Shown in pieces: positions 17,935 to 29,351 of a stretch of 64,000 nt of DNA. The translations under genes and the position numbers were made by a program. Below the pieces are notes generated by a model. It saw only the letters and a list, made by a program, of their open reading frames with translations, did no database searches and was not told the DNA's origin. Position 1 is the stretch's first letter, and the number at the start of each line of letters is the position of its first letter. This stretch comes from Gammaproteobacteria bacterium (GTDB taxonomy: Bacteria > Pseudomonadota > Gammaproteobacteria > Pseudomonadales > Alcanivoracaceae), in NCBI GenBank assembly GCA_018067045.1, contig JAGPVL010000017.1, positions 1 through 64,000 on the forward strand, read 5' to 3'.

Positions 17935-18607
17935 TAATAGTCCTGTAGCAAAGTTACGGCGTGCTGCGCTTAATTTGTTGGCACGCCGTGACTATTCTCG
18001 CCATGAAATGGAGAATAAGCTACTGCGCAAGGCGAGCCTTTTACAGGCGAGCGCGGCCGAAAAAAAGCCCCGTAAAAGCATCAGTAAAAATCCGGCGAAG
18101 CAACGCCAATATGATGAGCTTGGCTTTGATGACGACAATCTCGAAGTCGATCTTGGCATCCAAGCTGATACTTGTGTCGGTATAGAGACGGATGAAAAGC
18201 TGCGCGAAGATCAAGGCTCACAAGCAGAAGCGGACGAGTGCGTTGATATAAGTGTTCATGTTGAGCCGGTGTTGAACTGGTTAACGGAGCTTAACTTCCT
18301 TGATGATGCTCGTTTTGTTGATGCCTATATTCGTTATGGTATTGGCCGTGGTCATGGCTTAATACGTATACGCCAAGACTTACAGCGCAAAGGTATTGAG
18401 CAGACGTTGCTTGTGGACGCGCTGGAATCGCTTGAAACGGATTGGTTTGAACTTGCGGCCGATCTTCGTCAGCGCCGTTTCGGCGTAAGTCCGCCAAAGT
18501 CAGAGCAAAAGGAGCGCGCCAGGCAGATGCGCTTTCTGCAGTATCGCGGTTTTAGTTTAGATCAGTGTTTTTATGCGTTGAGCCGAGAGTTCGAAAGCGA
18601 TCAATAA
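17927..18607 (+). CDS. recX: RecA regulator RecX with an unusual internal insertion
   Basis: A 226-residue protein overlapping recA by eight bases, so expressed with it. RecX binds RecA filaments and limits their activity. The start ([26 protein letters not shown]) is the usual first helical repeat, and from about residue 112 ([15 protein letters not shown]) the second and third repeats continue to [11 protein letters not shown]. Between them, about residues 40-110 form an acidic, low-complexity insertion (for example [15 protein letters not shown]) absent from typical RecX of about 150 residues. The insertion is in frame, so the gene is not broken. Confidence 0.92.
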   Translation: MTDNSPVAKLRRAALNLLARRDYSRHEMENKLLRKASLLQASAAEKKPRKSISKNPAKQRQYDELGFDDDNLEVDLGIQADTCVGIETDEKLREDQGSQAEADECVDISVHVEPVLNWLTELNFLDDARFVDAYIRYGIGRGHGLIRIRQDLQRKGIEQTLLVDALESLETDWFELAADLRQRRFGVSPPKSEQKERARQMRFLQYRGFSLDQCFYALSREFESDQ

Positions 18608-18673
18608 CGTTAGAATATCCCTCTAAGTACTATTACCTTCATTGCCCCATCTGGTAAGCGACCCGCGCTTAAT

Positions 18674-18722
18674 CAAAACCCAAAACCCAAAACCCAAAAC
18701 CCAAAACCCAACACCCAAAACC
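18674..18722. repeat. Heptanucleotide tandem repeat (CAAAACC)x7
   Basis: Seven consecutive 7-base units, six CAAAACC and one CAACACC, in the recX-to-TauE intergenic gap. It lies outside any gene, next to REP-like palindromes. Copy number may vary between strains. Confidence 0.9.
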
Positions 18723-18767
18723 ATCGCCAGCAAGCTGCCTCCCACAAGGGCAGTGCCGGTTGAAGTT

Positions 18768-18905
18768 TGGTGGGAGCGTGCTTGCAAGGGAGCAGTACTC
18801 GATCAGAACGAAAACCTTTCTGCCTTGCAGCATGCTTTCCCAGCCGCGGTGTTGCTTTAGGTTTTTGTGGGATCTTGCTTGCAAGCGAACAGCGCTTGAT
18901 CAGAG
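18768..18905. repeat. Pair of REP-like palindromic elements
   Basis: Two imperfect copies (about 18768-18805 and 18866-18905) of the element GTGGGAGCTTGCTTGCAAGCGA followed by CAG(T/C)xCTTGATCAGA, with an inverted partial partner near 18735-18752 (CTGCCTCCCACAAGGG). The same element recurs at 24977, 25071 and 52304. The rest of the 18608-19085 gap shows no gene. Confidence 0.75.
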
Positions 18906-19085
18906 CCTCAAACCTATCGCATCAAGCAGGCTCCCTAGCGGGCGGTGCCCTTCGATGTTTTCCGAGTCGGTTTTGACGTTGCGGTTTGCCCCCCTATACT
19001 TCGCGACACGGGTGTAATTATTTCCGCCCCTTTTTTGGGCCTCCTTGCTAGGCTCCTTTTCCTTTCCGTGATCGAGTGTTGACTG

Positions 19086-19853
19086 ATGGTGGTTGAAAGT
19101 ATTGATCTGTTGACCTTGTTCTTACTTGTTGGAGCTGGCGTCGTCGCTGGTTTTATTAATACGCTCGCGGGCGGCGGGTCTTTTCTGACCTTGCCAGCGT
19201 TGATGCTGCTGGGTATGCCCGCGGACGTTGCCAATGGCACAAACCGTGTGGGGGTATTGATCCAGTCGTTGGCGGGGGTTAGGGGGTTTGACCGCCATGG
19301 TGCGTTGGACCGGGCAGCCATAGTCGGAGTTCTCGTGCCGACGGTGGTTGGCGCCTTAGTCGGTGCGTTATTGGCGTCGTATTTACCCGTGACGATTTTG
19401 AAGCCGGTGCTGCTGGCGACGATGGTTACCATGGCGTTAATGATGGTACTGAAGCCGTCGGCGATCGCCGCGAAGGAGGGCGAGCCGGTTCGGCTGCTTT
19501 CCAAAACACCCAAAGGCTACCTGTGGTTGTTTGCAGCAGGCCTTTATGGCGGCTTTATTCAAGCGGGAGTGGGCTTTATCCTGCTTGTTGCGCTGTCTGG
19601 TGTGCTCCGCTATGACCTAGTGCGCAGCAACGCGTTGAAGATGGTCTGTACGGCGGTTCTTAGCGTCGTTGCGCTTGCGGTTTTCGTTATTAACGATCAA
19701 GTCGCATGGGTGCCGGGGCTAATACTGGCGGTTGCGCAGGTTGTTGGTGTGCAGATATCCGTTCACTTTGCGGTCAATGTATCGCAACAGGTGTTGCGCT
19801 ACTTCTTGTTGGTAATCGTGATACTGGTCTGTTTTGCGGCTTGGTTGGCGTGA
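19086..19853 (+). CDS. TauE/SafE-family sulfite exporter-like membrane protein
   Basis: A 255-residue protein with seven to eight membrane segments. The N-terminal repeat carries AGFINTLAGGGSFLTLPALMLLG and the second repeat FIQAGVGFILLVAL, which are the paired glycine-rich motifs of the TauE/SafE (DUF81) family. Members export sulfite, sulfoacetate or related organic anions. No sulfur gene lies nearby, so the substrate is open. Monocistronic by spacing, followed by alaS after 223 bases. Confidence 0.88.
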   Translation: MVVESIDLLTLFLLVGAGVVAGFINTLAGGGSFLTLPALMLLGMPADVANGTNRVGVLIQSLAGVRGFDRHGALDRAAIVGVLVPTVVGALVGALLASYLPVTILKPVLLATMVTMALMMVLKPSAIAAKEGEPVRLLSKTPKGYLWLFAAGLYGGFIQAGVGFILLVALSGVLRYDLVRSNALKMVCTAVLSVVALAVFVINDQVAWVPGLILAVAQVVGVQISVHFAVNVSQQVLRYFLLVIVILVCFAAWLA

Positions 19854-20076
19854 GCGAAGTGCTTATCGGTTAGTGCGTCCCCGCCGGAGGTTCTTTCTGT
19901 GCGGTTTCTGATAAAACGCAGAGGTTAAGTGCCGACCTTGGCGTGCTCGCGGCGTTCGATCTGATAATTCTGATGAAAGTAGCAGCTAACTTCGGACAAA
20001 GTTCGGAGACCCATCGAATCGCGGCGCCGACCTCGCTATACTTGGCCCTCCTTGAATTAGCCGATAAGCCGAGTTT

Positions 20077-22704
<2,628 letters not shown>

Positions 22705-22946
22705 GGAAGCAACGCAAGGCAGCTTATTGGTGGGTGTTGGCGCTTTCTAGGCACGAGGTAAGGCTGTCTGTGTGGCCGTTTTAGGCCCCATCGTTGTTGC
22801 GTCGAAGCTGAGCATGCATGAAAAGTAGGCGTATAACTGTTATAGTGGCGCGCTTTTTTTGATCGGTCGTTCGATACGGCTGCGGTTGTAGGCCGCACTT
22901 ATTTTTTCAATTAACTTAATTTTAACTACAGGTTATTTCGAATTTT

Positions 22947-24170
22947 ATGGCGCTTATTGTCCAGAAATACGGTGGTACCTCGGTCGGCACGGTAGAGCGA
23001 ATCAAGGCGGTTGCCGAGAAGGTCGCAAAATTCCAGCGGGATGGCCATCAGATTGTGGTGGTGGTTTCTGCTATGAGCGGCGAAACCAATCGGCTGATCG
23101 GTTTATCACAAGAAATTACCGCGGAACCAACGCCCCGGGAAATGGACGTGCTGGTGTCCACGGGCGAGCAGGTCACGATTGCTTTGCTGTCGATGGCACT
23201 GAATGAAATTGGTCAGCCAGCTCGATCTTATACGGGTGCGCAAATTCCGATTCAAACCGATAACGTGCATATGAAAGCCCGTATCGAGAAAATTGATGAA
23301 TTGAAGATGCGCGCGGATTTGAACGCGGGCCGCGTCATTGTGGTGGCGGGTTTTCAGGGCGTTGACTTCGACGGCAATATTACCACCTTGGGTCGTGGTG
23401 GTTCTGATACGACGGCGGTGGCCTTGGCTGCTGCGCTGAAAGCGGATGAGTGTCAGATTTATACCGACGTAGATGGTGTCTATACAACAGACCCTCGGGT
23501 GGTTGATAAAGCTCGTCGTCTCGAAACGATTACGTTTGAAGAAATGCTTGAGATGGCCAGCTTAGGCTCGAAAGTGTTGCAGATTCGGTCAGTTGAATTC
23601 GCCGGTAAGTACAATGTGCCGCTGCGAGTTTTGTCCAGTTTTCAAGAGGGTCCAGGTACCCTTATTACGGTTGATGATGAGGTTGATATGGAAAAGCCGG
23701 TAATCTCCGGAATTGCCTTTACTCGCGATGAAGCCAAACTCACGGTGCGTAATGCGCCAGACACCCCAGGGATTGCCTATAAAATTCTTGGCCCAGTGGG
23801 TGAGGCCAATATCGAAGTAGATATGATCGTGCAGAACGTTGGTGCTCAGGGCGCCACGGACTTCACCTTTACGGTGCACCGTAACGAATATGCGAAAACC
23901 AAGAAGATTCTTGAGAAAAGCATCCAGGAAATGGGCGCGGGCGAACTGACCGGCGACGACAAGATCGCCAAGATTTCGTTGGTCGGTGTTGGCATGCGTT
24001 CCCACGCGGGTGTGGCGAGTCGGATGTTTGATACCTTGGCAAAAGAGGGGGTCAATATTGAAATGATCTCCACGTCAGAGATTAAGATTTCTGTGGTGGT
24101 TGCCGAGAAGTATCTTGAGTTGGCGGTGCGCGCACTGCATACCGCGTTCGAGCTGGACAAGACGGATTAA
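22947..24170 (+). CDS. lysC: Aspartate kinase
   Basis: A 407-residue enzyme phosphorylating aspartate, the first step to lysine, threonine and methionine. The kinase motif KYGGTSVG is at residues 6-13, with FQGVD and [13 protein letters not shown] further on. Two ACT domains fill the C-terminal third (from about 265), the usual site for feedback by lysine and/or threonine. An internal start giving the beta subunit is possible but was not resolved. A terminator follows at 24211. Confidence 0.97.
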   Translation: MALIVQKYGGTSVGTVERIKAVAEKVAKFQRDGHQIVVVVSAMSGETNRLIGLSQEITAEPTPREMDVLVSTGEQVTIALLSMALNEIGQPARSYTGAQIPIQTDNVHMKARIEKIDELKMRADLNAGRVIVVAGFQGVDFDGNITTLGRGGSDTTAVALAAALKADECQIYTDVDGVYTTDPRVVDKARRLETITFEEMLEMASLGSKVLQIRSVEFAGKYNVPLRVLSSFQEGPGTLITVDDEVDMEKPVISGIAFTRDEAKLTVRNAPDTPGIAYKILGPVGEANIEVDMIVQNVGAQGATDFTFTVHRNEYAKTKKILEKSIQEMGAGELTGDDKIAKISLVGVGMRSHAGVASRMFDTLAKEGVNIEMISTSEIKISVVVAEKYLELAVRALHTAFELDKTD

Positions 24171-24210
24171 CCTCATTTAACAATCTGACCGCCATTGTGC
24201 GGATATATAT

Positions 24211-24254
24211 GAACCCGTAACTGTCTGAAAATTAGACGGTTGCGGGTTTTTTTC
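24211..24254 (+). terminator. Rho-independent terminator after lysC
   Basis: The stem pairs AACCCGTAAC-TGTCT with AGAC-GGTT-GCGGGTT around GAAAATT and runs into seven T residues. It separates lysC from csrA, so csrA has its own promoter in 24255-24441. Confidence 0.85.
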
Positions 24255-24421
24255 GTTTAGCTATCTGGTTACTGCCTCAATGTGGCTAGGGCGACAGTAC
24301 GAAGAAATTCTTGCATAATGCGGAACCTTACAAGGCAGGGGATGGGCTGGTTGTCCCGTTACCAAGGAAACACGGAGTGGCCGGTATCCTGCAGTAAGCA
24401 AATGCGCTCATTCACTATTTA

Positions 24422-24435
24422 GGACCCTGGAGGGA
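24422..24435 (+). promoter_or_regulatory. Probable CsrA autoregulatory site over the csrA ribosome site
   Basis: Three GGA triplets (24422, 24429, 24433) in AGGACCCTGGAGGGA lie immediately before the csrA ATG and include the ribosome site. CsrA recognises GGA in leaders, so negative autoregulation is likely; this is inference from motif. Confidence 0.55.
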
Positions 24436-24441
24436 CCAACC

Positions 24442-24630
24442 ATGCTTATTTTGACTCGCCGCGTGGGCGAAACATTGATGGTCGGAGACGAAGTTACCGT
24501 CACGGTACTCGGTGTCAAAGGTAACCAAGTGCGCCTTGGTGTTAATGCGCCGAAGGAAGTTGCCGTACACAGGGAAGAGATTTACTTGCGAATTCAGAAC
24601 GAAAAATCGGCAGATGGAGAGATTAGCTGA
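24442..24630 (+). CDS. csrA: Carbon storage regulator CsrA (RsmA)
   Basis: A 62-residue RNA-binding dimer that controls translation and stability of mRNAs for carbon storage, motility and biofilm. The start [16 protein letters not shown] and the binding core [18 protein letters not shown] are intact. The ribosome site GGAGGGA overlaps likely self-binding GGA motifs. It lies between lysC and tRNA-Ser, as in pseudomonads. Confidence 0.97.
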   Translation: MLILTRRVGETLMVGDEVTVTVLGVKGNQVRLGVNAPKEVAVHREEIYLRIQNEKSADGEIS

Positions 24631-24689
24631 TTTTCGGCCCAGTAATTTCAAAACGGACTGGGAATTTCAAAAAGAAGTGGTATCATGCC

Positions 24690-24719
24690 CGCGGCAGGTC
24701 AGACCTGCCGTTTGTTTTT
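24690..24719 (+). terminator. Probable csrA terminator
   Basis: CGGCAGGTC and GACCTGCCG form an inverted repeat followed by TTTGTTTTT, about 60 bases after csrA. Confidence 0.6.
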
Positions 24720-24748
24720 GGTGTTTCAGTGATTGTGCGTCGCGATTG

Positions 24749-24794
24749 CTTCACTTAAAAGAGCTTGCTTTTGCAAGCACTCGTTTAAGTGAAG
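24749..24794. repeat. Long nested hairpin between csrA and tRNA-Ser
   Basis: An 11-bp outer stem (CTTCACTTAAA with TTTAAGTGAAG) encloses an inner stem GAG-CTTGC / GCAAG-(CA)-CTC with a TTTT loop. The inner part resembles the REP core of this genome. No T-run follows, so it is unlikely to be a simple terminator. Confidence 0.7.
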
Positions 24795-24837
24795 AGACAT
24801 GAACGATGATGCAATGCTGAATGAGATGCTAAAGACT

Positions 24838-24927
24838 GGTGAGGTGGCCGAGTGGCCGAAGGCGCTCCCCTGCTAAGGGAGTATACCTTAACCGGTATCG
24901 AGGGTTCGAATCCCTCCCTCACCGCCA
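24838..24927 (+). tRNA. tRNA-Ser (GCT anticodon)
   Basis: The acceptor stem GGTGAGG pairs with CCTCACC before G-CCA (encoded). The anticodon stem CTCCC/GGGAG holds loop CTGCTAA with anticodon GCT at 24872-24874. A long variable arm and the T-loop GGTTCGAATCC are present, as expected for serine. Length 90. Confidence 0.97.
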
Positions 24928-24931
24928 ATTT

Positions 24932-24963
24932 AAAAACGCCCCGCATTGCGGGGCGTTTTTTTT
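24932..24963 (+). terminator. Terminator after tRNA-Ser
   Basis: AACGCCCCGC-ATT-GCGGGGCGTT is a perfect hairpin followed by eight T residues. Confidence 0.92.
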
Positions 24964-24976
24964 GCCTGCCGTTTCG

Positions 24977-25108
24977 GTAGGGGCTTACTTGTAAGCGAGC
25001 AGCACTCGATGAATGTTAACCTCTTCGCCTGTCAGTAGGCTCCCACAAGAGTGGCGGGTTTTGATGTTTTAGTGAGAGCTTGCTTGCAAGCGATCAGTGC
25101 TGGATCAA
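24977..25108. repeat. REP-like elements downstream of tRNA-Ser
   Basis: Two copies (about 24977-25011 and 25071-25108) of the GGGAGCTTGCTTGCAAGCGA-type element, with a CCCACAAGAG inverted fragment between them. They lie between convergent tRNA-Ser and the thioesterase gene. Confidence 0.7.
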
Positions 25109-25157
25109 AGTAAAAACTACCGCCTGCAAACAGTTGCCTAAACAAGCGACAGCTACA

Positions 25158-25613
25158 TTATTCCGCCAATATAAGTGCTAGGGCACTGCGTAAGGCGTCT
25201 GGGATGGGGGTGGATTTTCGCGTTTCTCTATCCACAAATACGTGTACGAAATGGCCTTCAGCAACCGCAGTCATCTGTCCTTTTTTGAAGATACCAATAC
25301 CGTACTCGACAGATGAGTTGCCGATTCGGTTGATGCGCAACCCGCCGTCAAGTTGATCGGGGAAGGCAATGGCAGCGTGATAACTGCAGCCAGAGTTCAC
25401 CACTAAGCCAATGGTTTGGCCGTTGTGAATATCGAGGCCGCCGCGTTCAATTAAGTACGTGTTGGCTACGGTATCAAAGTAGCTGTAATAGGTGACGTTA
25501 TTCACATGGCCGTAGAGATCATTGTCGTGCCAACGCGTCGTGATCTCGGTGAAGTAGCGGTAATCTTGCCGCTGTCCAGTGGTGTTCTTTTCCTTACTTG
25601 CGCTCATTACCAT
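25158..25613 (-). CDS. Acyl-CoA thioesterase, 4-hydroxybenzoyl-CoA thioesterase family
   Basis: A 151-residue hotdog-fold protein. The active-site segment TRWHDNDLYGHVNNVTYYSYFDT has the catalytic Asp and the HVNN motif of the YbgC/4HBT branch. Such enzymes cleave acyl-CoA esters. Its start overlaps the stop of the upstream alcohol dehydrogenase by seven bases, so the two are co-translated and may act on a shared aldehyde or acyl substrate; the substrate is unknown. Confidence 0.87.
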   Translation of the reverse strand: MVMSASKEKNTTGQRQDYRYFTEITTRWHDNDLYGHVNNVTYYSYFDTVANTYLIERGGLDIHNGQTIGLVVNSGCSYHAAIAFPDQLDGGLRINRIGNSSVEYGIGIFKKGQMTAVAEGHFVHVFVDRETRKSTPIPDALRSALALILAE

Positions 25614-26758
25614 GCCGCCTTGTAGATCGCGAAGGCGGCGGCGTTATCGATGTCGCGTGGGTTATTGACCAGTAGGCGTTGCTGCAGCATGGCTTCATCG
25701 GCGAGGCGTTGGAGCGCCGATTCTGGCACATCAACATCTCGTAGTCGCTGGGGTAGTCCGATGGACTCACTTAACTCGCAGAGGTAATCAATGAGTGCTG
25801 TGGCTGGGTCTTCGCTGTTTATTTTGTCTTTCGGTAGGACAAACGGAGCGAGTTCGGCGTAGGCGTCGCGTGCGCAAGTTAGGTTAAAACGCATGACGTG
25901 GGCGAGTACGAGCGAATTACTTAAGCCATGTGGAATGTGGAAAATGCCGCCAAGGGGATAGGCGAGGGCGTGAACGGCCGCAACAGGTGCGTTGGCAAAA
26001 GCTTGTCCCGCGAGCATCGCGCCGAGCAACATATTTGAGCGCGCGTCGAGATTATCGGGCTGCTTGACGGCAGTAAAAATATTAGCGGAAAGAAGGCTCA
26101 ATGCCTGCTTCGCGAGCATGTCAGAGTAGGGGTTTTTGCGCAGCTTACTGGTGTAGGCTTCAATGGCATGGACCATCGCATCTATGCCGGTCGCTGCGGT
26201 CACAGGCGCAGGAAGGCCCGTGGTCAGGGTGGCGTCGAGTAGCGCAAGGTCTGGTAGGAGTTGCGGTGCAACAACGCCCATTTTGGTTGTCTCCCCAGTG
26301 GTAACGATCGCAATGGGGGTGACTTCGGAACCCGTGCCAGCAGTGGTGGGCACTTGGATCAGAGGCAGTCGTGTGCCGCGTGCGTTGCCGACGCCGTAAA
26401 CCTGTTGCAGCGATTGTTCTGAGTGAGCCAGTAGCGCGACCAGTTTGGCGGTGTCCATCGCGCTGCCACCACCAAATCCGATGATGCCGTCGCATTGATG
26501 CGCGCGTGCCACGTTTACCGCATCGAGCACAACGGCCTCAGGTGGATCGGCGACTACGTCGGAGAAGGTATTAACACTTAGTCCTGCGTTTTCGAGAGAG
26601 ACGAGGGCCGGCGCCATGATGCCGGTTGAGGCAACACCGCGATCGGTCACAATCAGGGGGCGCAGAATGCCGAGGTCTTGGCATAGCTCGCCGAGGCGTG
26701 CGCTGGCGTGAGGTTCGCAAATTAAGCTGCGGGTCGTATTAAAGGTAAAGGCCTGCAT
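25607..26758 (-). CDS. Iron-containing alcohol dehydrogenase
   Basis: A 383-residue group III (Fe-type) dehydrogenase. The N-terminal NAD-binding region carries GGGSAMDTAK, and the metal site region AAVHALAYPLGGIFHIPHGLSN gives the conserved histidines. It oxidises alcohols or reduces aldehydes with NAD(P). It is the first gene of a two-gene operon with the thioesterase. The exact substrate cannot be read from sequence. Confidence 0.9.
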   Translation of the reverse strand: MQAFTFNTTRSLICEPHASARLGELCQDLGILRPLIVTDRGVASTGIMAPALVSLENAGLSVNTFSDVVADPPEAVVLDAVNVARAHQCDGIIGFGGGSAMDTAKLVALLAHSEQSLQQVYGVGNARGTRLPLIQVPTTAGTGSEVTPIAIVTTGETTKMGVVAPQLLPDLALLDATLTTGLPAPVTAATGIDAMVHAIEAYTSKLRKNPYSDMLAKQALSLLSANIFTAVKQPDNLDARSNMLLGAMLAGQAFANAPVAAVHALAYPLGGIFHIPHGLSNSLVLAHVMRFNLTCARDAYAELAPFVLPKDKINSEDPATALIDYLCELSESIGLPQRLRDVDVPESALQRLADEAMLQQRLLVNNPRDIDNAAAFAIYKAAW

Positions 26759-27045
26759 TGTTATAAGCTCTCTTTATATATTCGGTTTGGTGACGGTAAG
26801 TGGCATCTCGTTGCTGCAGTATTTTGTGCGCATGTACATGTTTCATCTACTGTGTGGCCGCGCTGCGTACCTGCACTTTATGCGATAGAGGGCGGGGATA
26901 GAAGTGCACTCATTGGCTCAGAGTGTCGGTCACGTTGGCGTTCTCCTGATGGGGTAGCGCGGCGGTATTGATTACGGTAGCGCGGCGATTTTGGTAGCCG
27001 GCGCAGGGCTCCGCTGAGGAGACAGCAGAAGTAAACCTAATAGTG

Positions 27046-27066
27046 TTGCAAATCATTCTCATTGCC
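27046..27066. promoter_or_regulatory. Possible Fur box upstream of bfd
   Basis: TTGCAAATCATTCTCATTGCC, read on the minus strand, gives AATGAGAATGATTT, close to common Fur sites. It lies about 40 bases before bfd, an iron-repressed gene in many bacteria. In the 26759-27094 gap nothing else was recognised. Confidence 0.65.
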
Positions 27067-27106
27067 ATTACTATGGCGTCATCTTCACTGACTGATGGCG
27101 CCACTT

Positions 27107-27331
27107 ATGTACGTTTGTTTGTGCAAAGGGATTACAGATCACCAAATCCGAGCTGCTGCTGCCACGGGCTGTGAAAGCCTGCGCGATTTGCGGGCCGAGC
27201 TGGGCGTGGGAAGTCAGTGTGCCAAATGTGTTCGCCATGCTCGTGAGATTATGCGTGATACCCATGTCGAGCTTGCGCCGTCGCGTCAGCGCGAGATTGC
27301 GCCTGTCATGTACTGCCCTCAAACGGCGTAA
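27107..27331 (+). CDS. bfd: Bacterioferritin-associated ferredoxin
   Basis: A small [2Fe-2S] protein that reduces the ferric core of bacterioferritin to release iron. Starting at ATG 27107 it has 74 residues; an in-frame ATG 12 bases upstream is possible. The four cluster ligands appear as CLC near the start and CAKC about 32 residues later, the normal Bfd spacing. A probable Fur box precedes it and bfr follows 277 bases downstream, consistent with shared function. Confidence 0.93.
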   Translation: MYVCLCKGITDHQIRAAAATGCESLRDLRAELGVGSQCAKCVRHAREIMRDTHVELAPSRQREIAPVMYCPQTA

Positions 27332-27608
27332 CAATAGCCATTAACATTATCGCCTTCATTGCATCGCCATAATTATATCCTTAACGTTGCTTTCCGGCAG
27401 CGTACCGTGTCGTTATCCTTTCTTTTGAATTTATCTTTCGGCTAAACCGAATTTTCTGCTTCTGCAGCTTGAGTCTGCGCTCGTGTTGGCAAACAATGTG
27501 CCTCAATCGTCGGTGAATATGTCGGTGTGCGTTTCTCTGTGAGCAAGGGACATACGTTAGTCGCGGGTCATGAGAACGATCTTAAGGATAAAGTCATAGG
27601 AGAGCATC

Positions 27609-28085
27609 ATGAAAGGTGACAAGAAAGTAATCGACTATCTCAACAAGGCGTTAGGCAATGAACTGGTTGCGATTAATCAGTATTTTTTGCACGCTAAAAT
27701 GTACAAAGATTGGGGCTTAAAAAGCCTAGCCGACAAAGAGTACGAAGAGTCAATTGACGAAATGAAGCACGCCGACAAGTTGATTGAGCGTATTTTGTTT
27801 CTAGAAGGCCTGCCAAATCTTCAAGATTTAGGCAAATTAATGATTGGCGAAAATACTGCTGAAATGTTGGCTTCCGACCTTAGGCTCGAGCAGGCTGCGG
27901 TGCCGTTGCTACGTGAGGCGATAAAACACTCAGAGTCAGTGCAGGACTACGTTTCCCGTGATTTGTTCTCTTATATTCTTGAGTCGGAAGAAGAGCATAT
28001 AGACTGGCTAGAAACTCAGCTTGGGCTAGTCGAAAAGGTCGGAATTGAGAATTATCTGCAAAAACAAATGGAAAGCGCTGAATAA
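27609..28085 (+). CDS. bfr: Bacterioferritin
   Basis: A 158-residue subunit of the 24-mer iron store. Di-iron ligands are visible: Glu18, Glu51, His54, and the later EEEH segment ([10 protein letters not shown]). Met52 is the expected haem axial ligand. RBS AGGAGA precedes the ATG. Its partner bfd lies upstream. No second Bfr subunit is nearby. Confidence 0.96.
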   Translation: MKGDKKVIDYLNKALGNELVAINQYFLHAKMYKDWGLKSLADKEYEESIDEMKHADKLIERILFLEGLPNLQDLGKLMIGENTAEMLASDLRLEQAAVPLLREAIKHSESVQDYVSRDLFSYILESEEEHIDWLETQLGLVEKVGIENYLQKQMESAE

Positions 28086-28274
28086 ATAAGGTCTTTCGAC
28101 TTGACTCCCGGGGAGGCTTTGGAAATAATGCGCGCCTCTTTCGGGAGCGACTCAACGCAGTAATGAGTTTGCGAGCGGAAGTAGCAGGTTTTAAGACAGT
28201 TACTCGGTCTACTACCTGAATAGAGCATCTGACCAGAGTAGCGATGCAGATAGTTCGATGAGTAATGTGTTAAA

Positions 28275-28351
28275 GCGCCCGTAGCTCAGCTGGATAGAGC
28301 ACTTGGCTACGAACTAAGGGGTCGGAGGTTCGAATCCTTCCGGGCGCGCCA
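28275..28351 (+). tRNA. tRNA-Arg (ACG anticodon)
   Basis: The acceptor stem GCGCCCG pairs with CGGGCGC before G-CCA. The anticodon loop CTACGAA holds ACG, decoded as ICG after deamination. D-loop AGCTGGATAGAGC and T-loop GGTTCGAATCC are standard. Length 77. Confidence 0.96.
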
Positions 28352-28358
28352 TCTTGAG

Positions 28359-28387
28359 AAAGGGTCCTTTTTAAGGGCCCTTTTTTT
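28359..28387 (+). terminator. Terminator after tRNA-Arg
   Basis: AAAGGGTCC with GGGCCCTTT around a T-rich loop, followed by seven T residues. The remaining gap to 28682 shows no supported gene. Confidence 0.8.
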
Positions 28388-28682
28388 GTGCCTGCTCACT
28401 TCTCCTTTTTCGTCCCTCGGCATGTTTTTCTTGTTTCTGACGGTGTACGTCGTTCTCTCGGTCCTTTCTTGACTATTGCCTCCTTGGGTATTGCCTCGGC
28501 TTCGAGGTTGTTCGCTATGCATCATCATTTTGTCCGCGCGCACAGCCACTTTTCCCCGCGGTTATCGTTATCGGTTATCAGAGCGATGCGTTTATGCCAA
28601 GTCAGTCTAATCAAATGACTGTCGTGCGCGCTCAACAGGGGTAAAAGTAGAGGAGACAATCATTGTTCAGGGAGAGACGTTG

Positions 28683-29207
28683 ATGAAGCGGATTTACTAT
28701 ATGACGCGTTCACTACCTAGCGTGCTGGGTATTAGTCGTGATCTGCACGAAGCAGGGGTTGGCCAGGGGCGTATTCATGTGACCGGCAAGAATGTGACTG
28801 CGTTGCAGGTGGCGCAGGTCAATACCACTACTCTGTTTGAAGATACCGACATCATGCACTCTGGGTTTGTCGGTGCTATGTACGGGATGCTGTCGGGAGT
28901 GGCTGTAGGCTTCTTGCTGGCAGGTATGGATCCTTGGGGCAGTGATTTGGGCAGCGAGGCGGTTATTGGTGCGACGCTGTTTTTCTCCTGCTTTGGTGCT
29001 TGGCTTGGTGGTATCCGTGGGATATCGAGTCGTAACCATCATATCGCGCCCTATATGTCCGATTTAGAGCGTGATGAAAGCCGCTATTTGGTAATGGTTG
29101 ATGCCGATGACGAGCGCCAGGCGCAACGGATTGAGCGGGTGATGCACGAGCGTCATACGGAAGCCCGCGAGGCAGGGCACGAAGACCATTACAGCCCGTT
29201 TTTTTAG
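28683..29207 (+). CDS. Hypothetical membrane protein
   Basis: A 174-residue protein starting at ATG 28683. Residues about 1-50 form a small alpha/beta domain (LHEAGVGQGRIHVTGKN), then two adjacent glycine-rich membrane segments (GAMYGMLSGVAVGFLLAGM and AVIGATLFFSCFGAWLGGI), then a charged C-terminal tail rich in His, Arg and Glu. The layout recalls small stress-related inner-membrane proteins that sense through a soluble domain, but no family was recognised. Monocistronic. Confidence 0.75.
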   Translation: MKRIYYMTRSLPSVLGISRDLHEAGVGQGRIHVTGKNVTALQVAQVNTTTLFEDTDIMHSGFVGAMYGMLSGVAVGFLLAGMDPWGSDLGSEAVIGATLFFSCFGAWLGGIRGISSRNHHIAPYMSDLERDESRYLVMVDADDERQAQRIERVMHERHTEAREAGHEDHYSPFF

Positions 29208-29351
29208 GGTTGGCGGGATGCACCCTCAGTTAGGATCGACCTAAGTGTCATTTATAGATATAGAGTGAGATTGGTGTGAGGGGCGGAGGGCGTTATGCGC
29301 TCCGCCACAGCCGCTTCTAGTGGTTAGCGCTTATTATTGGCGCTAGCCGTT

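Noticed and set aside
18674-18722. Possible CRISPR-like array
   Set aside because: The repeat units are 7 bases with no spacers, and no cas gene is in the window.
28307-28549. Minus-strand frame over tRNA-Arg with C terminus RKDSNLRPLSS
   Set aside because: This is a well-known spurious peptide from antisense translation of a tRNA gene.
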